DNA of 64,000 bases from Annona cherimola (taxonomy: Eukaryota; Streptophyta; Magnoliopsida; Magnoliales; Annonaceae). The notes under the pieces were generated by a model. That model was not told the DNA's origin. It ran no database searches and worked only from the letters and a program-made list of their open reading frames with translations. Positions within the stretch are counted from its first letter, which is position 1, and every line of letters begins with the position of its first letter. Of the stretch, positions 46,796 through 57,739 are shown piece after piece. The position numbers and the translations under genes are program-made. The stretch lies in NCBI GenBank assembly GCA_030490835.1, contig CM059972.1, positions 30,111,452 to 30,175,451 of the forward strand, read 5' to 3'.

Positions 46796-48175
46796 GATAA
46801 AATATTTGGATTATTTACTAAAGTAAAAAAGCCGCGATGATCTCAAAAAATGGTAAAAGTTAATACACATATTAAATATACTTAAATTAATAATTATGTC
46901 AAAAATTTCAAAAAATAAAAAATTAGTTAAAAACACCTAAGTCACTAAAGCTAAGTGCACCCAGGTGTATGTAATAATATCCAACTTAGAGATATGTAAA
47001 AATCTTTGAATCAAAACTTTTCACTATCCGTAACTATGTTATTTTTAAATTATTTTTTACATCTTCATATAAAAATACTATAATTTTTAATTATATCTAT
47101 ACAATTATTTTTACAATAAACCGATTTATTTTAATTTTATTTTCTTTACTATCCATCATTGTTCTTATCATATCATGTTATTTTCTTCTATTTTAAAATT
47201 TTTTACACCAAAAACTTTTTATCAAAAGTTCTATACCCAAACTCACCTTAAAATAGAATATAGTTGGGGGCCTTATCATTTCAAAACGATTTATAATGAA
47301 GCCGGTTTAAAATTATATTTTTTGTTTTTAAAAATTTTAAAATAAGGATGTATTTGTATACATCTAAAATATTTTGAACAATAAATTTTCAATTTAAACT
47401 TTTTATTCCCCCTGACTATACTATTTTTTAATTATTTCTTCACATCTTCCTATACAACCATCTTAATTTTTAATTATTTCTCACAATTATTCATAAAACT
47501 AACTTTTTTTTAACTTTATCCTCTTTATTTTTCTCATAATTACCCTTATTATATTACATCATTTTCTCTCATTTGTAAAACTTTTATGCCAAAAAAAAAT
47601 TTCTAAAAGTTTTTTTCACTTTTCATACACACCCGTAAATTGTTAATTTAGTTATATTTAATTTATAAGCCAATTTTTTCTATTTTTGAAGATATGTATA
47701 TATTTATTTTATATTTTAAATATGTGGGTATTTTAGTCATTTTAAATTATTGACACATGACTAAAATATTCATATATTTAAAAATCCAAAATAAATGTAT
47801 ACACAACTTCAGAAATGACAAAATTTGATATATAGATTAAATACACTTAGTTAACAGTTTTATAAAATGTAAGAAATAAATTTTTTTTGAACTAGTCCGA
47901 AAGGATTATTTCCCAATAAATTGCTAGTATACTAGTTAATCCGATTTTTACTAACGGTTAAATCGGTTCAAATAAAATAAACTTTAGACGGGTTTGATTT
48001 TGACAATATAGGCTCGAACTACACTAGCTATGAAGTTATGTGCACAAGTTATATATTTCTTATCTTCACGCATTGCAGTTGAGTCAAACTAAATCACTTT
48101 GATCATTTTCTTTATGAGTTTCTGATGTATAATTAAGAAAATTTGACCACATTTTGAGTTAACCTATCTTTGATA
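46796..48175. repeat. Dispersed minisatellite block, copy 3, first part (unit B)
   Basis: It matches 31500-32865. It contains Tourist-like MITEs (about 46985-47245, 47390-47640) and a palindromic MITE core (about 47650-47900). The minisatellite begins near 48115 and is broken after its first unit by the hAT element. It continues at 51319. Confidence 0.75.
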
Positions 48176-48845
48176 TAGGAGTGGGAATTAGAGCAGGTCG
48201 ACCTATGACTCGACTTTGACCCAACCCGTTTTTAGTCAGGTAAAACCAATACTTTTTGACCCAGTATAGGGATGAGTCAGAAATTTTGACCCAAATTCAA
48301 AAATAGGGTCGGGGTGGGTCGACTATGTCCCGACCCGAAGAGTTTGACCCGCTCCTCATATATTAATTTATTAAAAATTATAAGCCTATGTTTAAATATT
48401 ATTATTATTTTCTTTCAAAATTCTCACTTTTTTATAATCAACTCTATCAATTATAGAAGAATCAATTTATTCAGAAAGCAATATAAGAATCAATAAAAAA
48501 ATTTATACATATATAACCCTTCTGTTTAATTGTATATTAACCTATTTTAATAAATTTATACTATATTTTCAAATGTTTTGTTTTCTTAATTATGTATTTT
48601 TAATAATTAGTGAAATATTGAAGCATATAATATTTAAATTTAGTATAGATGTATACTTATATTTGATAGGTATATAAATTCTTTAATTGACTTGTATCTT
48701 TTACCCGACCCGCTATCCCGAAATCGGTCCATACCAACCCAAAATTTGTCCTGAAACTTATTTTAAAAAAATGAGGGTCAAACCGACCTGATATAAAAAG
48801 AAAGTTAAATTCAATTTTTAAAAAGTAGGGTCAGGATTGGGCAAA

Positions 48846-51275
48846 TGTAACAGCCATCGTCCATCCGTTTCTTAGAAACGGATGGGATTGATGGGCCATG
48901 CACCTTCATTTTAAATTGATGGCAATTAATCTCAGCTGTTTAGCAAATGGATTAGTATAAATGGGGCAAACGTGAGATGGGTTTCCGCCATTTGAAGAAG
49001 AAGAGAAATTATGCAGGAGATAGACGAAGGAAGAAGAAAGAATTTTTGAAGGTAAGTTGCGTCGAACCATTTTATCTGTTAATCTCATTCATTCTATATT
49101 ATACGCAAGTTATTTCATAGATCTAAACCATTCACGACATTCTATCATGACTAATTAGTCACAGGAGTATTATTGAAATGTTTGATATCGAAATTTTACT
49201 TATTTAAATGAGAAGTACCAAATTAAGGGTATGAAATGATATATGATGAAATAAACGTACTTCTGAGCATAATCAGATAATTGTGACCGTACAATAACAA
49301 GACAATTATATGATTAGCTAGCCTGCAAAATTTTAGATTGATCAGACTTCTAGATTTTTAGATATAGCGATTTTTACACATAATATAGAGTGGTAAATAT
49401 GTATTTTAAGAGAAAAACACAAAAAAATAATTATAAGAAAATATAGATGCAAAAAGAATAATCTGAACCATTACAAAGATTATTTGAGATATTTTACAGT
49501 ATATGTGATGAATTAATTCTGTTAAAAATTAGTTTATATGACTATTTGAAGTGATATTTAATATTAACCCTTTATTAAACCCTTTATATTAAATCTGATG
49601 ATAGAGATGTTATTTTGAAAAATGGACCGTCCAGATTATAAAACATAATTTTATAAGCTTGCCCATAAAATTTCAGATCAAACAGATATGTATATTGAGA
49701 TATATAAGCTATTTTAATTGGAAAATATGAACCGTTGAAAATAAATGAATAAATAAATAAACTTTTAGACTAGTGGGCTAAGCCCATCCGAGCAGGCCTA
49801 GTGAGTCAGAAGCCCAGAAACCAAGCTTAAGCCCACAGAAATAAAAGCCCAAGAGCTTAGCCCACGTAAACAGAGCCAGCCCAATATCCAGTCTGGCCCA
49901 ACTTCCAACAAAGGATCAAGCCCACTAGCTTGGCCCACTGTTCCGGCCCGCCAGCAGCAGCCCACTGGTGGCTAACTCGTCGGCGGCAAAAAAAAAATCA
50001 AATAAATACTGAAAAATCTGAAAAAAATATAAAAAATTATAAAAAATACCAAGAAAATTAAATTCAATATTTAGAAGCTTAAATGAGTTTAAAATTATAA
50101 ATTTATGAGGAATGAAAGTTTTTAAAGGTGTGATAAATGGAAAAAAAAAATATAAAAATATGAGAAAAATTAAAGGAAAATATTTAAAGAAGTATAAGTC
50201 CAAATTTATTTTTATATATAAAAATAAAGTTGTTTAAAGTGAATTAATAGAAGAATAAATAGAAGAAAAAAGGATTTTGACCAATTAAAATTATGAGAAA
50301 ATTTGGGAAAGTTGTAAATGGAATTTTAAATAATATTTGTGAAAACCAAAGTGAAATAATGAACATATTGTGATGAAAATTAGGAAAAGAGACTTGAGGC
50401 TACTCCAAAAAAATTGAAAAAGAGGAGCTTTAAAGTCTACTCAGAGGTAAGTAAACTTTTACCAAAGCATGCCTTTGAAAATATTATGAGAATATTATGA
50501 TTTGCTTGAAATATGATTATTTATTTTCTTTCAAATTTGTTTATTCAAATATGAGCATTTTTATTTCAAAATCATGTTTAGTAGTGAATTTAAGTGGTGC
50601 ATTAATTAAAGTTCATGAGCATGATGCATAATTGCATATTGGGTTTGCCGCCAAGGAGTAAAGTAGTATGATAGTATTTGGGCAGCGACCTCAGGACTAC
50701 CAAAGGAGATGATTTAGCTCACAAATGTGTAGCACGGCTGCACGCGAGCACAAGTAGATGACAATACCCACAGTATGAATGCATGATTTAAAATTGACAT
50801 ATGTGTGCACATGTAAAATATATATATATTTTTATTTCCATTAAGTAGAGTTTATTGTGCATAAAAGACAATATAGATGTTGTGTTTGTTTTTGAAAAAT
50901 AAAATCAAAATGATTGAAAATGAATTTAATTTTTTTTTTTTACTTACTGAGCTCTTAGCTCACATAGATTTGTTTTCAGTGGAAACACAGGGATACAATG
51001 CTAGAGTAGAGCCTCTATCAACACGGGAAAAAGGCGAATCTTGCAGAACAATTGATCAAGAAGTTTAGATTATTATTGAGATTATCTTATAATGTTTACT
51101 TGTTTGATTTAGAAACACTGAATATGTATAATGACTCTATAATGAGAAATTTGAGATGTAATAGTTAAATTTTTATGGTTTTGCACCTTGGTATCTATTT
51201 CCATCTTGGGAGATTTTATTCTCTGCTTTGACATAGTAGACCTCATTCACAACACCTCAAGGGTGGGGTGTTACA
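48846..51275 (+). mobile_element. Solo LTR in the hAT MITE, 2430 bp
   Basis: It starts TGTAACAGCC and ends GGTGGGGTGTTACA, flanked by the perfect duplication GCAAA (48841-48845, 51276-51280). Ends of this kind suggest a Ty3/gypsy (Tekay-like) LTR in plus orientation. Near the left end is a strong hairpin, CATCCGTTTC-TTA-GAAACGGATG (48862-48884). At 49773-49970 ten GCCCA and one TGGGC motifs crowd into about 200 bp. No coding domain; the ORFs at 49925 and 50877 are chance. Confidence 0.85.
49773..49970. promoter_or_regulatory. Cluster of GCCCA/TGGGC motifs in the solo LTR
   Basis: Eleven AGCCCA, GGCCCA or TGGGCT motifs occur in about 200 bp, in otherwise AT-rich DNA. TGGGCY/RGCCCA is the plant site II element bound by TCP factors in growth-related promoters. 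Binding here is inference only. Confidence 0.45.
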
Positions 51276-51318
51276 GCAAACCTTGACCCGGTATGACCCA
51301 CCCTAATTCCCACCCCTA

Positions 51319-51811
51319 CTTTGATATATTAGTCATACTTGGTCAGTTTGGTGTTGCTCTTTTTAAGTTTCTGATGGGTAATTAAGAGAACCAAACTCAT
51401 TTACTTAGTCAACTCATCTTTACAAAATAAGTTAAAATGTAGTTAGCCCGATCTCGCTTTTGCTTAGTTTCTCATAAATAATTGAAACAATTAAATCCAA
51501 TTTACCATATGTGTCAACCTATCTTGCTAGCTAAGTTATCAAATTTAATCAACCTGATTCTATTTTTCTAAGTTTCTCATGAGCAATGGAGACAATTGAT
51601 TCTCACTCAATGGGTCAATCCATCTTAGCCATATAAATTCAATCTAACTTGTTTAGTCTCACTTTTTTTAAACTTCCCAAGAGCATTGAGATATTTAAAT
51701 CTAACTTATTAAGGGCATACTTAAGAATTGATAAAATTTTTGGATGAAAAATTTTTTGTGTAAAAGTTTTTAAATTATTAAAAAATAATGTAATATGATA
51801 TGAGTAATGTT
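51319..51811. repeat. Dispersed minisatellite block, copy 3, second part (unit B)
   Basis: It continues the minisatellite from 48175 (units with GTTTCTGATGGG, GTTTCTCATAAA, GTTTCTCATGAG) and ends in the first part of a reverse Tourist-like MITE (GTAATATGATATGAGTAATG). It then joins at about 51810 to sequence equivalent to 38098 of unit A, skipping the 4.7 kb that holds the P450. Confidence 0.75.
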
Positions 51812-51825
51812 GCAGTGTAAATTCT

Positions 51826-52145
51826 GTTAGAATTATACTCCTGTAAGGTGTCCTAATTAAATAATAAGTCTTGGATTTAAAGAAAGCCCAGCGTATCTGA
51901 GATACGTACGCAATCCGAGTCTAGGTAGAACTACACTTCTACTAAGAGTCATGATGGGAAGGGCTCTATATAAAGAGGAGTCTAGGTCCCTCTCACACAC
52001 GTGTACATCACAAGTGGTTCCCATCTATCACGAGTATCATAGGGAGAAGTGTTGAGGGAGAAGACCTCGTACTCTACTCGGTCTACAGGTGGAATCTACG
52101 CACACATGGATTCAGGTACGCTTGCGCATCACATGATTTCTAACA
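51826..52145 (+). repeat. 5' LTR of the copia element
   Basis: It starts TGTTAGAATTATACTCC and ends GATTTCTAACA, 320 bp. A TATA box (CTCTATATAAAGAG, about 51964-51977) lies in its first half and is conserved in the 3' LTR at about 57490. It would drive transcription of the element. Confidence 0.92.
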
Positions 52146-52147
52146 TG

Positions 52148-52159
52148 TGGTATCAGAGC
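52148..52159 (+). promoter_or_regulatory. Primer binding site of the copia element
   Basis: TGGTATCAGAGC starts two bases after the 5' LTR. It is complementary to the 3' end of initiator methionine tRNA, the usual primer. Confidence 0.92.
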
Positions 52160-52479
52160 ATACGTTTCAATTTTGGGTATTATAGATTCCACCCATAATA
52201 TTTAATGGTGCTTGAAATATTCATTATTGTACTAGAATATTCATTATTGATGCATTAATCTAAGATATATATGAATGCATTGTCAATGGATCATTTTAGA
52301 AAGATTTATGAAAATTTCAGATTTATGAATTCATGTATGTTGTTGGATTCATGTTATGGATTTATTAATTAATATAACACCGAAAAATTGGAAAACCTGA
52401 TTGAGGCTGCTCGTGTTTATCTAGGATTTAAAACTGTTGCTAAAATTGGGTTTTACGGCATTAAATTAAATTTAAAATA

Positions 52480-53095
52480 ATAATAATAATAAAATAATAA
52501 TAATAATAAAAAAACTGCTACCTGGAAATTTGTCGCCGCCGGATCTGGGGGTTTTGCTGCCGGTTTCCTCGTCACTGGATTTTTGCCGGATTTGGATTTT
52601 TCCGCCATCCTGGATGCCTGAGTTTCTGCCGGTTTCCTCGCACCTGTATTTTCGGCCGGATGGGAGGCAGCAGCATCGCCGGAGACGCTGGCACAGGCTG
52701 CTAGACCCATGCCGAACGCGGGTGGTGCCGGGCTACTGCAGTTGGATTGCTGCCAGAAACGGCAGGGTTGCGTTGCGGCTGAGGACGACCGGAGGAGCTG
52801 CAGGGGCTGCTGGTCCAGTCGCTGGATCTGTTGCCGGAAGGGTGCTGTTGCGGGCGATGGTGGAGCAGCAGCATGGCAGCTGGTTGCCGGCGACAGCAGC
52901 CGTGACGTGCGGCGACGCCAGCCACTCGAAGTCATTGTCGGAGATGATGGCCGCTGCACATCTGACGGCGGGCAGCTGCCGGAGAAGATGGTGCGTGCGG
53001 CGGCGAGGAGGCGGGCTGCGTGACGAACGGCCGACAGCGGCAGGTGGCGGCGGCAAATCTGGATGGGTTATGGGCATGTACGGCTAGGGTTATTT
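52480..53095. other. GC-rich island in the copia leader
   Basis: After a (TAA)n/(AAT)n tract, about 570 bp of GC-rich sequence dense in CCGG, GCCGGC and GCTGC stands out from AT-rich surroundings. Several frames on both strands stay open (52453-52959 minus, 52530-53087 plus), which is expected when stop codons are rare by composition. The translations are low-complexity Ala/Arg/Pro/Gly/Ser and match no family I know. It lies between primer site and gag, so it belongs to the untranslated leader. Capture of host sequence is possible but unproved. Confidence 0.6.
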
Positions 53096-53224
53096 GGGGA
53101 AGGAGATAGAAATTTTACGTAAAGCTCCCCTTAGACAGAAATTCTACAAATAAGCCCTTGGCTAGATATTACAAGAAAATCCAAAGAAATTTTCTTTACT
53201 AATCAATCCCATCTGTTTTTCTAT

Positions 53225-53400
53225 GCTCATGGGCTTGGGCATTTTCCAAGTCTGCCCATAAAGCCCATGCGGTTGGCCCATTTCAGGAAGCCCATTGCAC
53301 TTGGGCGGGCCAACTTCTTAAGCCTAGCTTCACAGGCCCATATGGGCGGCCCGTTTTAGCCCATAACAGGGTAGACCCAAACCCAATAGCCCATATATGA
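53225..53400. promoter_or_regulatory. Cluster of GCCCA/TGGGC motifs in the copia leader
   Basis: About eleven AGCCCAT, GGCCCAT or TGGGC motifs occur in about 180 bp. The pattern is like that at 49773-49970 in an unrelated LTR. ACACGTGG (53400-53407), a G-box, follows directly. A regulatory role is inference. Confidence 0.45.
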
Positions 53401-54504
53401 CACGTGGCATGTTTATAAACTGTCCAATTATAAATTAACATATTTTTATTAACTTATCCAAATTGGACGATCCAATAGTGGTTTTCTATATTTTTAAACA
53501 TTCTGGATCTAATGGAAGGGTCTGATTAAGCTAAATAGTTCAATAAATATGATCCTTTGAATATTTATGCAAATACATGCAAATTTTGAATTATATGTGC
53601 AATTAGTTCATATGATTAGTTTATAAATGCCTGATTAGCAATTTATTTATGATTTATTGCTTTCTAGTTAATTTTAAGCATGCAATGTATATATATATAT
53701 GAATAATTATATAAGTTATGATTATTAAATTTTATAGTGAGATTACATTCCATGGCATGACTGGAGGTTGGTGTCTAGGCAAGAGGTATTGAAGAGGATC
53801 ATGTGGTTATTTAATTAGGTCCCTGCTATGCAGGGGGAGCCTCCCACGCTCCATCTCACTTACCTGGCTGACCAAAAGAAATAGTATGGAATTTAATCAC
53901 ACATAATGAATTTAATAATCATTATTATTGAATTATTCATATATATATTATACTCTGTAATTTATATTAATAATTTTGATTGTGTATTTCTAGTTGCCCC
54001 AAAGGGCCTAAAATATATTTTCAAAATTATTAAATATTGGTAAGAAAATATTATTGTTATTATGCAATTTATGTTTAATAAATATTGTTCATCTTTATGT
54101 CTTTGTTACCTCGAAGGGTCTAAGATGTTTAGTTAATCAAATTTATTAAACAAAGAGAGAATAACATATTTTTTTCTCTTCTCATCATAGAAATTGCATT
54201 ATTAAAGAATATTATATTATATTTTTACCCGAAGGTAGCTATAATTTAATATTTTATCAATAATTAACTAGAATTGCATAAACGCGAGAAATTTTCTACC
54301 CAAAGGTGGAGATTCTTGACTTTGTGTATTCATAATTAATTATTGAGTATTATTGTTTATCATAGCATTATTGAATATAATCATGCATTTTGCTTGTGTG
54401 ATTAATTTTTTAAAATTTAGCTATGATTAATTATTGATAATGGAATTGTTACATAATAATTCATCTGAATCATAATGGTGACGTGAGCTTAATCATCTTT
54501 TGTT

Positions 54505-55300
54505 ACAGCTATTGCTCCTGTTCCTCAATCTCATCTGTCTAATATCCCGACACTGAATGGATCAAATTATTCTGATTGGCATGAGCAATTACTTATTACC
54601 TTAGGATGTTTGGACCTAGATTTAGCATTTCGTGTTGCAAAACCTAATGACTTAATGCCTGAAAGTACTGATAGTCAAAAGATTCAATTTGATAAATGGG
54701 AGCATTCCAATAGGTTGTCTCTTATTATTATAAAGAGTACAATAAAAAGGAATATTAGGGGCTCTATTTCTGACCCTGAAGATGAAAGTGCCAAAACTTA
54801 TCTTGACTCAATTAAAGAAAAATTTAGTGGGTCAGATAAAGCATTGGCTGGAATGCTCACTAACAAATTGACTTCAATGAAATATGATGACATTTGTAGA
54901 GTGTGAAAGCACATAATGGAAATGTCAAATATAGTTGGGAAACTTAATGAACTGGGGATGAAAATTTCTGACTCTTTCCTAGTCATATTTGTCTTAAACT
55001 CTCTTCCATCTCAGTTTTCACAATTCAAAATCTCCTATAACACACAAAAGGAGAAATGGACTTTAAATGAATTAATATCCATGTGTGTACAAGAGGAAGA
55101 GAGATTAAAGCAGGATGGATCAATGGCTGTTTATTTCACATCGACTTCTAAGCAGTACAAGTCAAAGAAAGGAAAAGGGAAGAATAAATTCTCATTAAAG
55201 AAAGGCTTAGAGGATGGATTGAAAAAAGTCCGCTGAGAAGTGTCATTTTTGTAAAAAGAAAGGACATTTTAAGAAAGATTGTCTCAAGCGGAAGAGTTGG
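54505..55300 (+). pseudogene. Copia gag with zinc knuckle
   Basis: Translation from about 54535 gives SNIPTLNGSNYSDWHEQLL, the UBN2/DUF4219-type start of copia Gag, on to AGMLTNKLTSMKYDDICRV, a TGA at 54904, then MEMSNIVGKLNELGMKISDS and FVLNSLPSQFSQFKISYNTQ. The knuckle CHFCKKKGHFKKDC (about 55239-55280) is in another frame, after a stop near 55234. Gag packages the RNA. The TGA and the later frame change break this copy. The frame is already open before the first ATG (54610), so the true start is upstream, perhaps near 54500. Confidence 0.85.
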
Positions 55301-55335
55301 TTTGAAAAGAAAGGTAACAATTATGTACATGTTTG

Positions 55336-55700
55336 CCTTGAAACCAATTTCATAAATGTATCCTCTAATTTATGGTATATTGACTTTGGTGCTGCTATCC
55401 ATGTTTTAAACTCTTTATGAAATTTCCTTGAAACCAATTTCATAAATGTATCCTCTAATTTATGGTGTATTGACTCAGGTGCTGCTATCCATGTTTTAAA
55501 CTCTTTACAGGAATTTCATTCAACCCACAACCCAAAACCGCATGAGTCATCAATCTTAATGGGCAATCTGACCAAGTCCAAAGTCAAAGCAGTAGGAAAT
55601 TGTAGGCTTCGCCTTGACACGGGACATTTTTTAGAACTGAATGATGTTTTCTATGTTCCGTCCATTTCTAGACATCTAATTTCTTTGCCAAAAACTTGAT
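55336..55700 (+). pseudogene. Copia protease remnant with a 90-bp duplicated active site
   Basis: A 90-bp unit beginning CCTTGAAACCAATTTCATAA is present at 55336 and again at 55426. It covers the protease active site. The second copy reads LWCIDSGAAIHVLNSLQEFH, the normal DSGA site. The first reads IDFGAAIHV, with Ser changed to Phe. GNLTKSKVKAVGN and LNDVFYVPSISRHLISL follow, then stops. Protease would cut the polyprotein. The duplication and later deletion disable it. Confidence 0.85.
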
Positions 55701-55759
55701 GTAATGGGATATTCTTTTAGTTTTACAAACTCAAAGTTTTCTTTATTGAAGGATTTGAA

Positions 55760-56920
55760 ATGGAAGGAAAGGACACATTAGTATGCAAATTAAAGAAATA
55801 TATATATGGACTTAAACAAGCTTCACGACAGTGGTATTTAAAGTTCAACAAAGTTATCACTTCCGTTGGATTTACAAAAAACATTGGTGACCAATGTATA
55901 TATCTGAAGTTGAGTGGGAGCAAGTTTATATTTTTGATTCTATATGTAGATGATATTTTGCTTGCTACTAATGATTTAGGTCTTTTACATAACACTAAAA
56001 GTTTCCTTTCTAAACATTTTGATATGAAAGATACGGGTGAGTCATCATGTGTCATAGGAATTGAGGTTCATCGAAATAGGCCTAAAAGACTTTTAGGGTT
56101 ATCACAAAGGGCGTATATCAATAAAATTTTAGAAAGATTCCAAATATCCAATTGCTCATCATGTGAAGTGCCAATTTTTGAAGGTAAAAAAAAATATAGT
56201 CTGCATCACTGTCCACAGAATGAGATTGAGAAACAGGAAATAAGGTCCATCCCATATGCTTCTGCTCTTTGGAGCATGATGTATGCGCAAGTTTTCACAC
56301 GTCCTAACATCAGTTATGCAATGGGATTACTTGGAAGATATCAAAGCAATCCAGGAATGGAACATTGGAAAGCAGTAAAGAAAGTAATGCGATATCTCCA
56401 AGGAACTAAAGATTATGAGCTCACATATGCAAAAACTGATCAATTAGAAGTGATCGGTTACACAGATTCAGATTATGCTGGATGTACAGACAGCAGAAGA
56501 TCCACATCAGGCTATGTTTTCTTATTAGCCGGTGGAGCAGTTTCATGGAAGAGTGGGAGACAAAATCGTGTAGTTGACTCTACCATGGAAGCTGAATTTG
56601 TCGGCTGTCATGAAGCATCCTCACATGCACTTTGGTCGAAGAAATTTATCTCAGAGCTTAAAATTATGGATTCTATCTCTAGGCCTCTGAGAATTAGTTG
56701 TGATAATTCATCAGCAATTAGTTTCTCCAATTATAGAAGAATTACTGGCGCTAACAAGCATATTGATGCTAAGTTTATGTCAGTACAAGAAAGGATTAAT
56801 GATCATCTGATATCGATTAGTTTTGTTGGTACTGCTGACATGATTGCTGATCCCATGACTAAGGCCTTGGCGCCTAAGGTCTTCTCTGGACATGTAAGAA
56901 ATATGGGTCTTGTTATGTAG
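55760..56920 (+). pseudogene. Copia RT (C-terminal part) and RNase H, open 386 codons
   Basis: CKLKKYIYGLKQASRQWYLK begins inside the RT palm. The catalytic YVDD follows (about residues 63-66, LILYVDDILLATND), then SALWSMMYAQVFTRPNISYA, and the RNase H parts GYTDSDYAGCTDSRRSTSGY, STMEAEFVG and NKHIDAKFM, ending at a TAG at 56918-56920. It is part of the element, not a host gene. The frame is uninterrupted, unlike gag and protease. Its own first third, and integrase before it, are missing, so the ATG at 55760 (MEGKDTLV) is an internal Met of the parent polyprotein. Confidence 0.9.
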
Positions 56921-57335
56921 GACAATTATTGATGTAATCGATACATTTTGAGATCTCATGTTGGATGATTATTTTCTTTTGTTTCATTATGGTATTTTGT
57001 TGACAATTTTATGTTATTTGGAAACAAAAGATTTTATCTATTTGATATTAATGTGGGACATTAAAATCACATAATTGTAAATCTGTCATTAGGAACTTAG
57101 TTAAGTAAGTTCGTTAATATCGTGATGTATGGAAGGAAGTATGTTTATATTGCATATAATCGTCATGATCCATGTTGACAAATTTTCTTAACTTAAGTAT
57201 TAAAGTTGGATTACGTATGTAATGACTGGGCATATTTTTCAAATGAGTGCACTCGTCTGGTAATTTTCAAATGTTAAATCAAAGGATTGTATTTTAAGTA
57301 TAATTTTCTTTTCTTTCTTAATTTTATTTTAATTA

Positions 57336-57350
57336 GGCCAAGTGGGAGAA
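57336..57350 (+). promoter_or_regulatory. Polypurine tract of the copia element
   Basis: GGCCAAGTGGGAGAA directly precedes the 3' LTR. AAGTGGGAGA is the usual plus-strand primer in plant copia elements. Confidence 0.85.
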
Positions 57351-57671
57351 TGTTAGAATTATACTCCTATAAGGTGTCCTAATTAAATAATAAGTCTTGG
57401 ATTTAAAGAAAGCCCAGCGTATCTGAGATACGTACGCAATCCGAGTCCAGGTAGAACTACACTTCTACTAAGAGTCATGATGGGAAGGGCTCTATATAAA
57501 GAGGAGTCTAGGTCTCTCTCTCACACGTGTACATCACAAGTGGTTCCCATCTATCACGAGTATCATAGGGAGAAGTATTGAGGGAGAAGACCTCGTACTC
57601 TACTCGGTCTACAGGTGGAATCTACGCACACATGGATTCAGGTACGCTTCCGCATCACATGATTTCCAACA
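57351..57671 (+). repeat. 3' LTR of the copia element
   Basis: It starts TGTTAGAATTATACTCC and ends GATTTCCAACA. It is nearly identical to the 5' LTR, with about 7-8 substitutions, largely transitions. Confidence 0.92.
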
Positions 57672-57739
57672 AATTCAACTTCTTACAATTGTTATTATCA
57701 CCCGTGTGCATGGGTGAATAAGAGCTTATTGTTATCTTT

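Larger units (their letters stand above)
48176..51318. mobile_element. hAT-type MITE carrying a nested solo LTR
   Basis: The ends TAGGAGTGGGAATTAGAGCA and, inverted, TAGGGGTGGGAATTAGGGTG are flanked by the perfect 8-bp duplication CTTTGATA (48168-48175, 51319-51326). Units A (about 32864) and copy 1 (about 11085) give the empty site. Without the nested LTR it is about 710 bp, the same family and size as 5489-6187. No transposase. Confidence 0.88.
51826..57671 (+). mobile_element. Ty1/copia retrotransposon, internally deleted
   Basis: LTRs at 51826-52145 and 57351-57671, primer site at 52148, a polypurine tract before the 3' LTR, and the perfect target duplication AATTC (51821-51825, 57672-57676). 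RT before RNase H with no integrase after RT fits Ty1/copia. gag, part of protease, RT and RNase H remain. Integrase and the first part of RT are missing by a deletion near 55740. The LTRs differ at about 7-8 of 320 sites by eye. The clade is not assigned. It sits in a SINE-like repeat whose empty copy is at 38105. Confidence 0.93.

Noticed and set aside
52453..53087. Overlapping long ORFs on both strands (168, 185, 114 and 104 codons) as genes
   Set aside because: They come from one GC-rich stretch where stops are rare. The products are low-complexity and the location is a retrotransposon leader.
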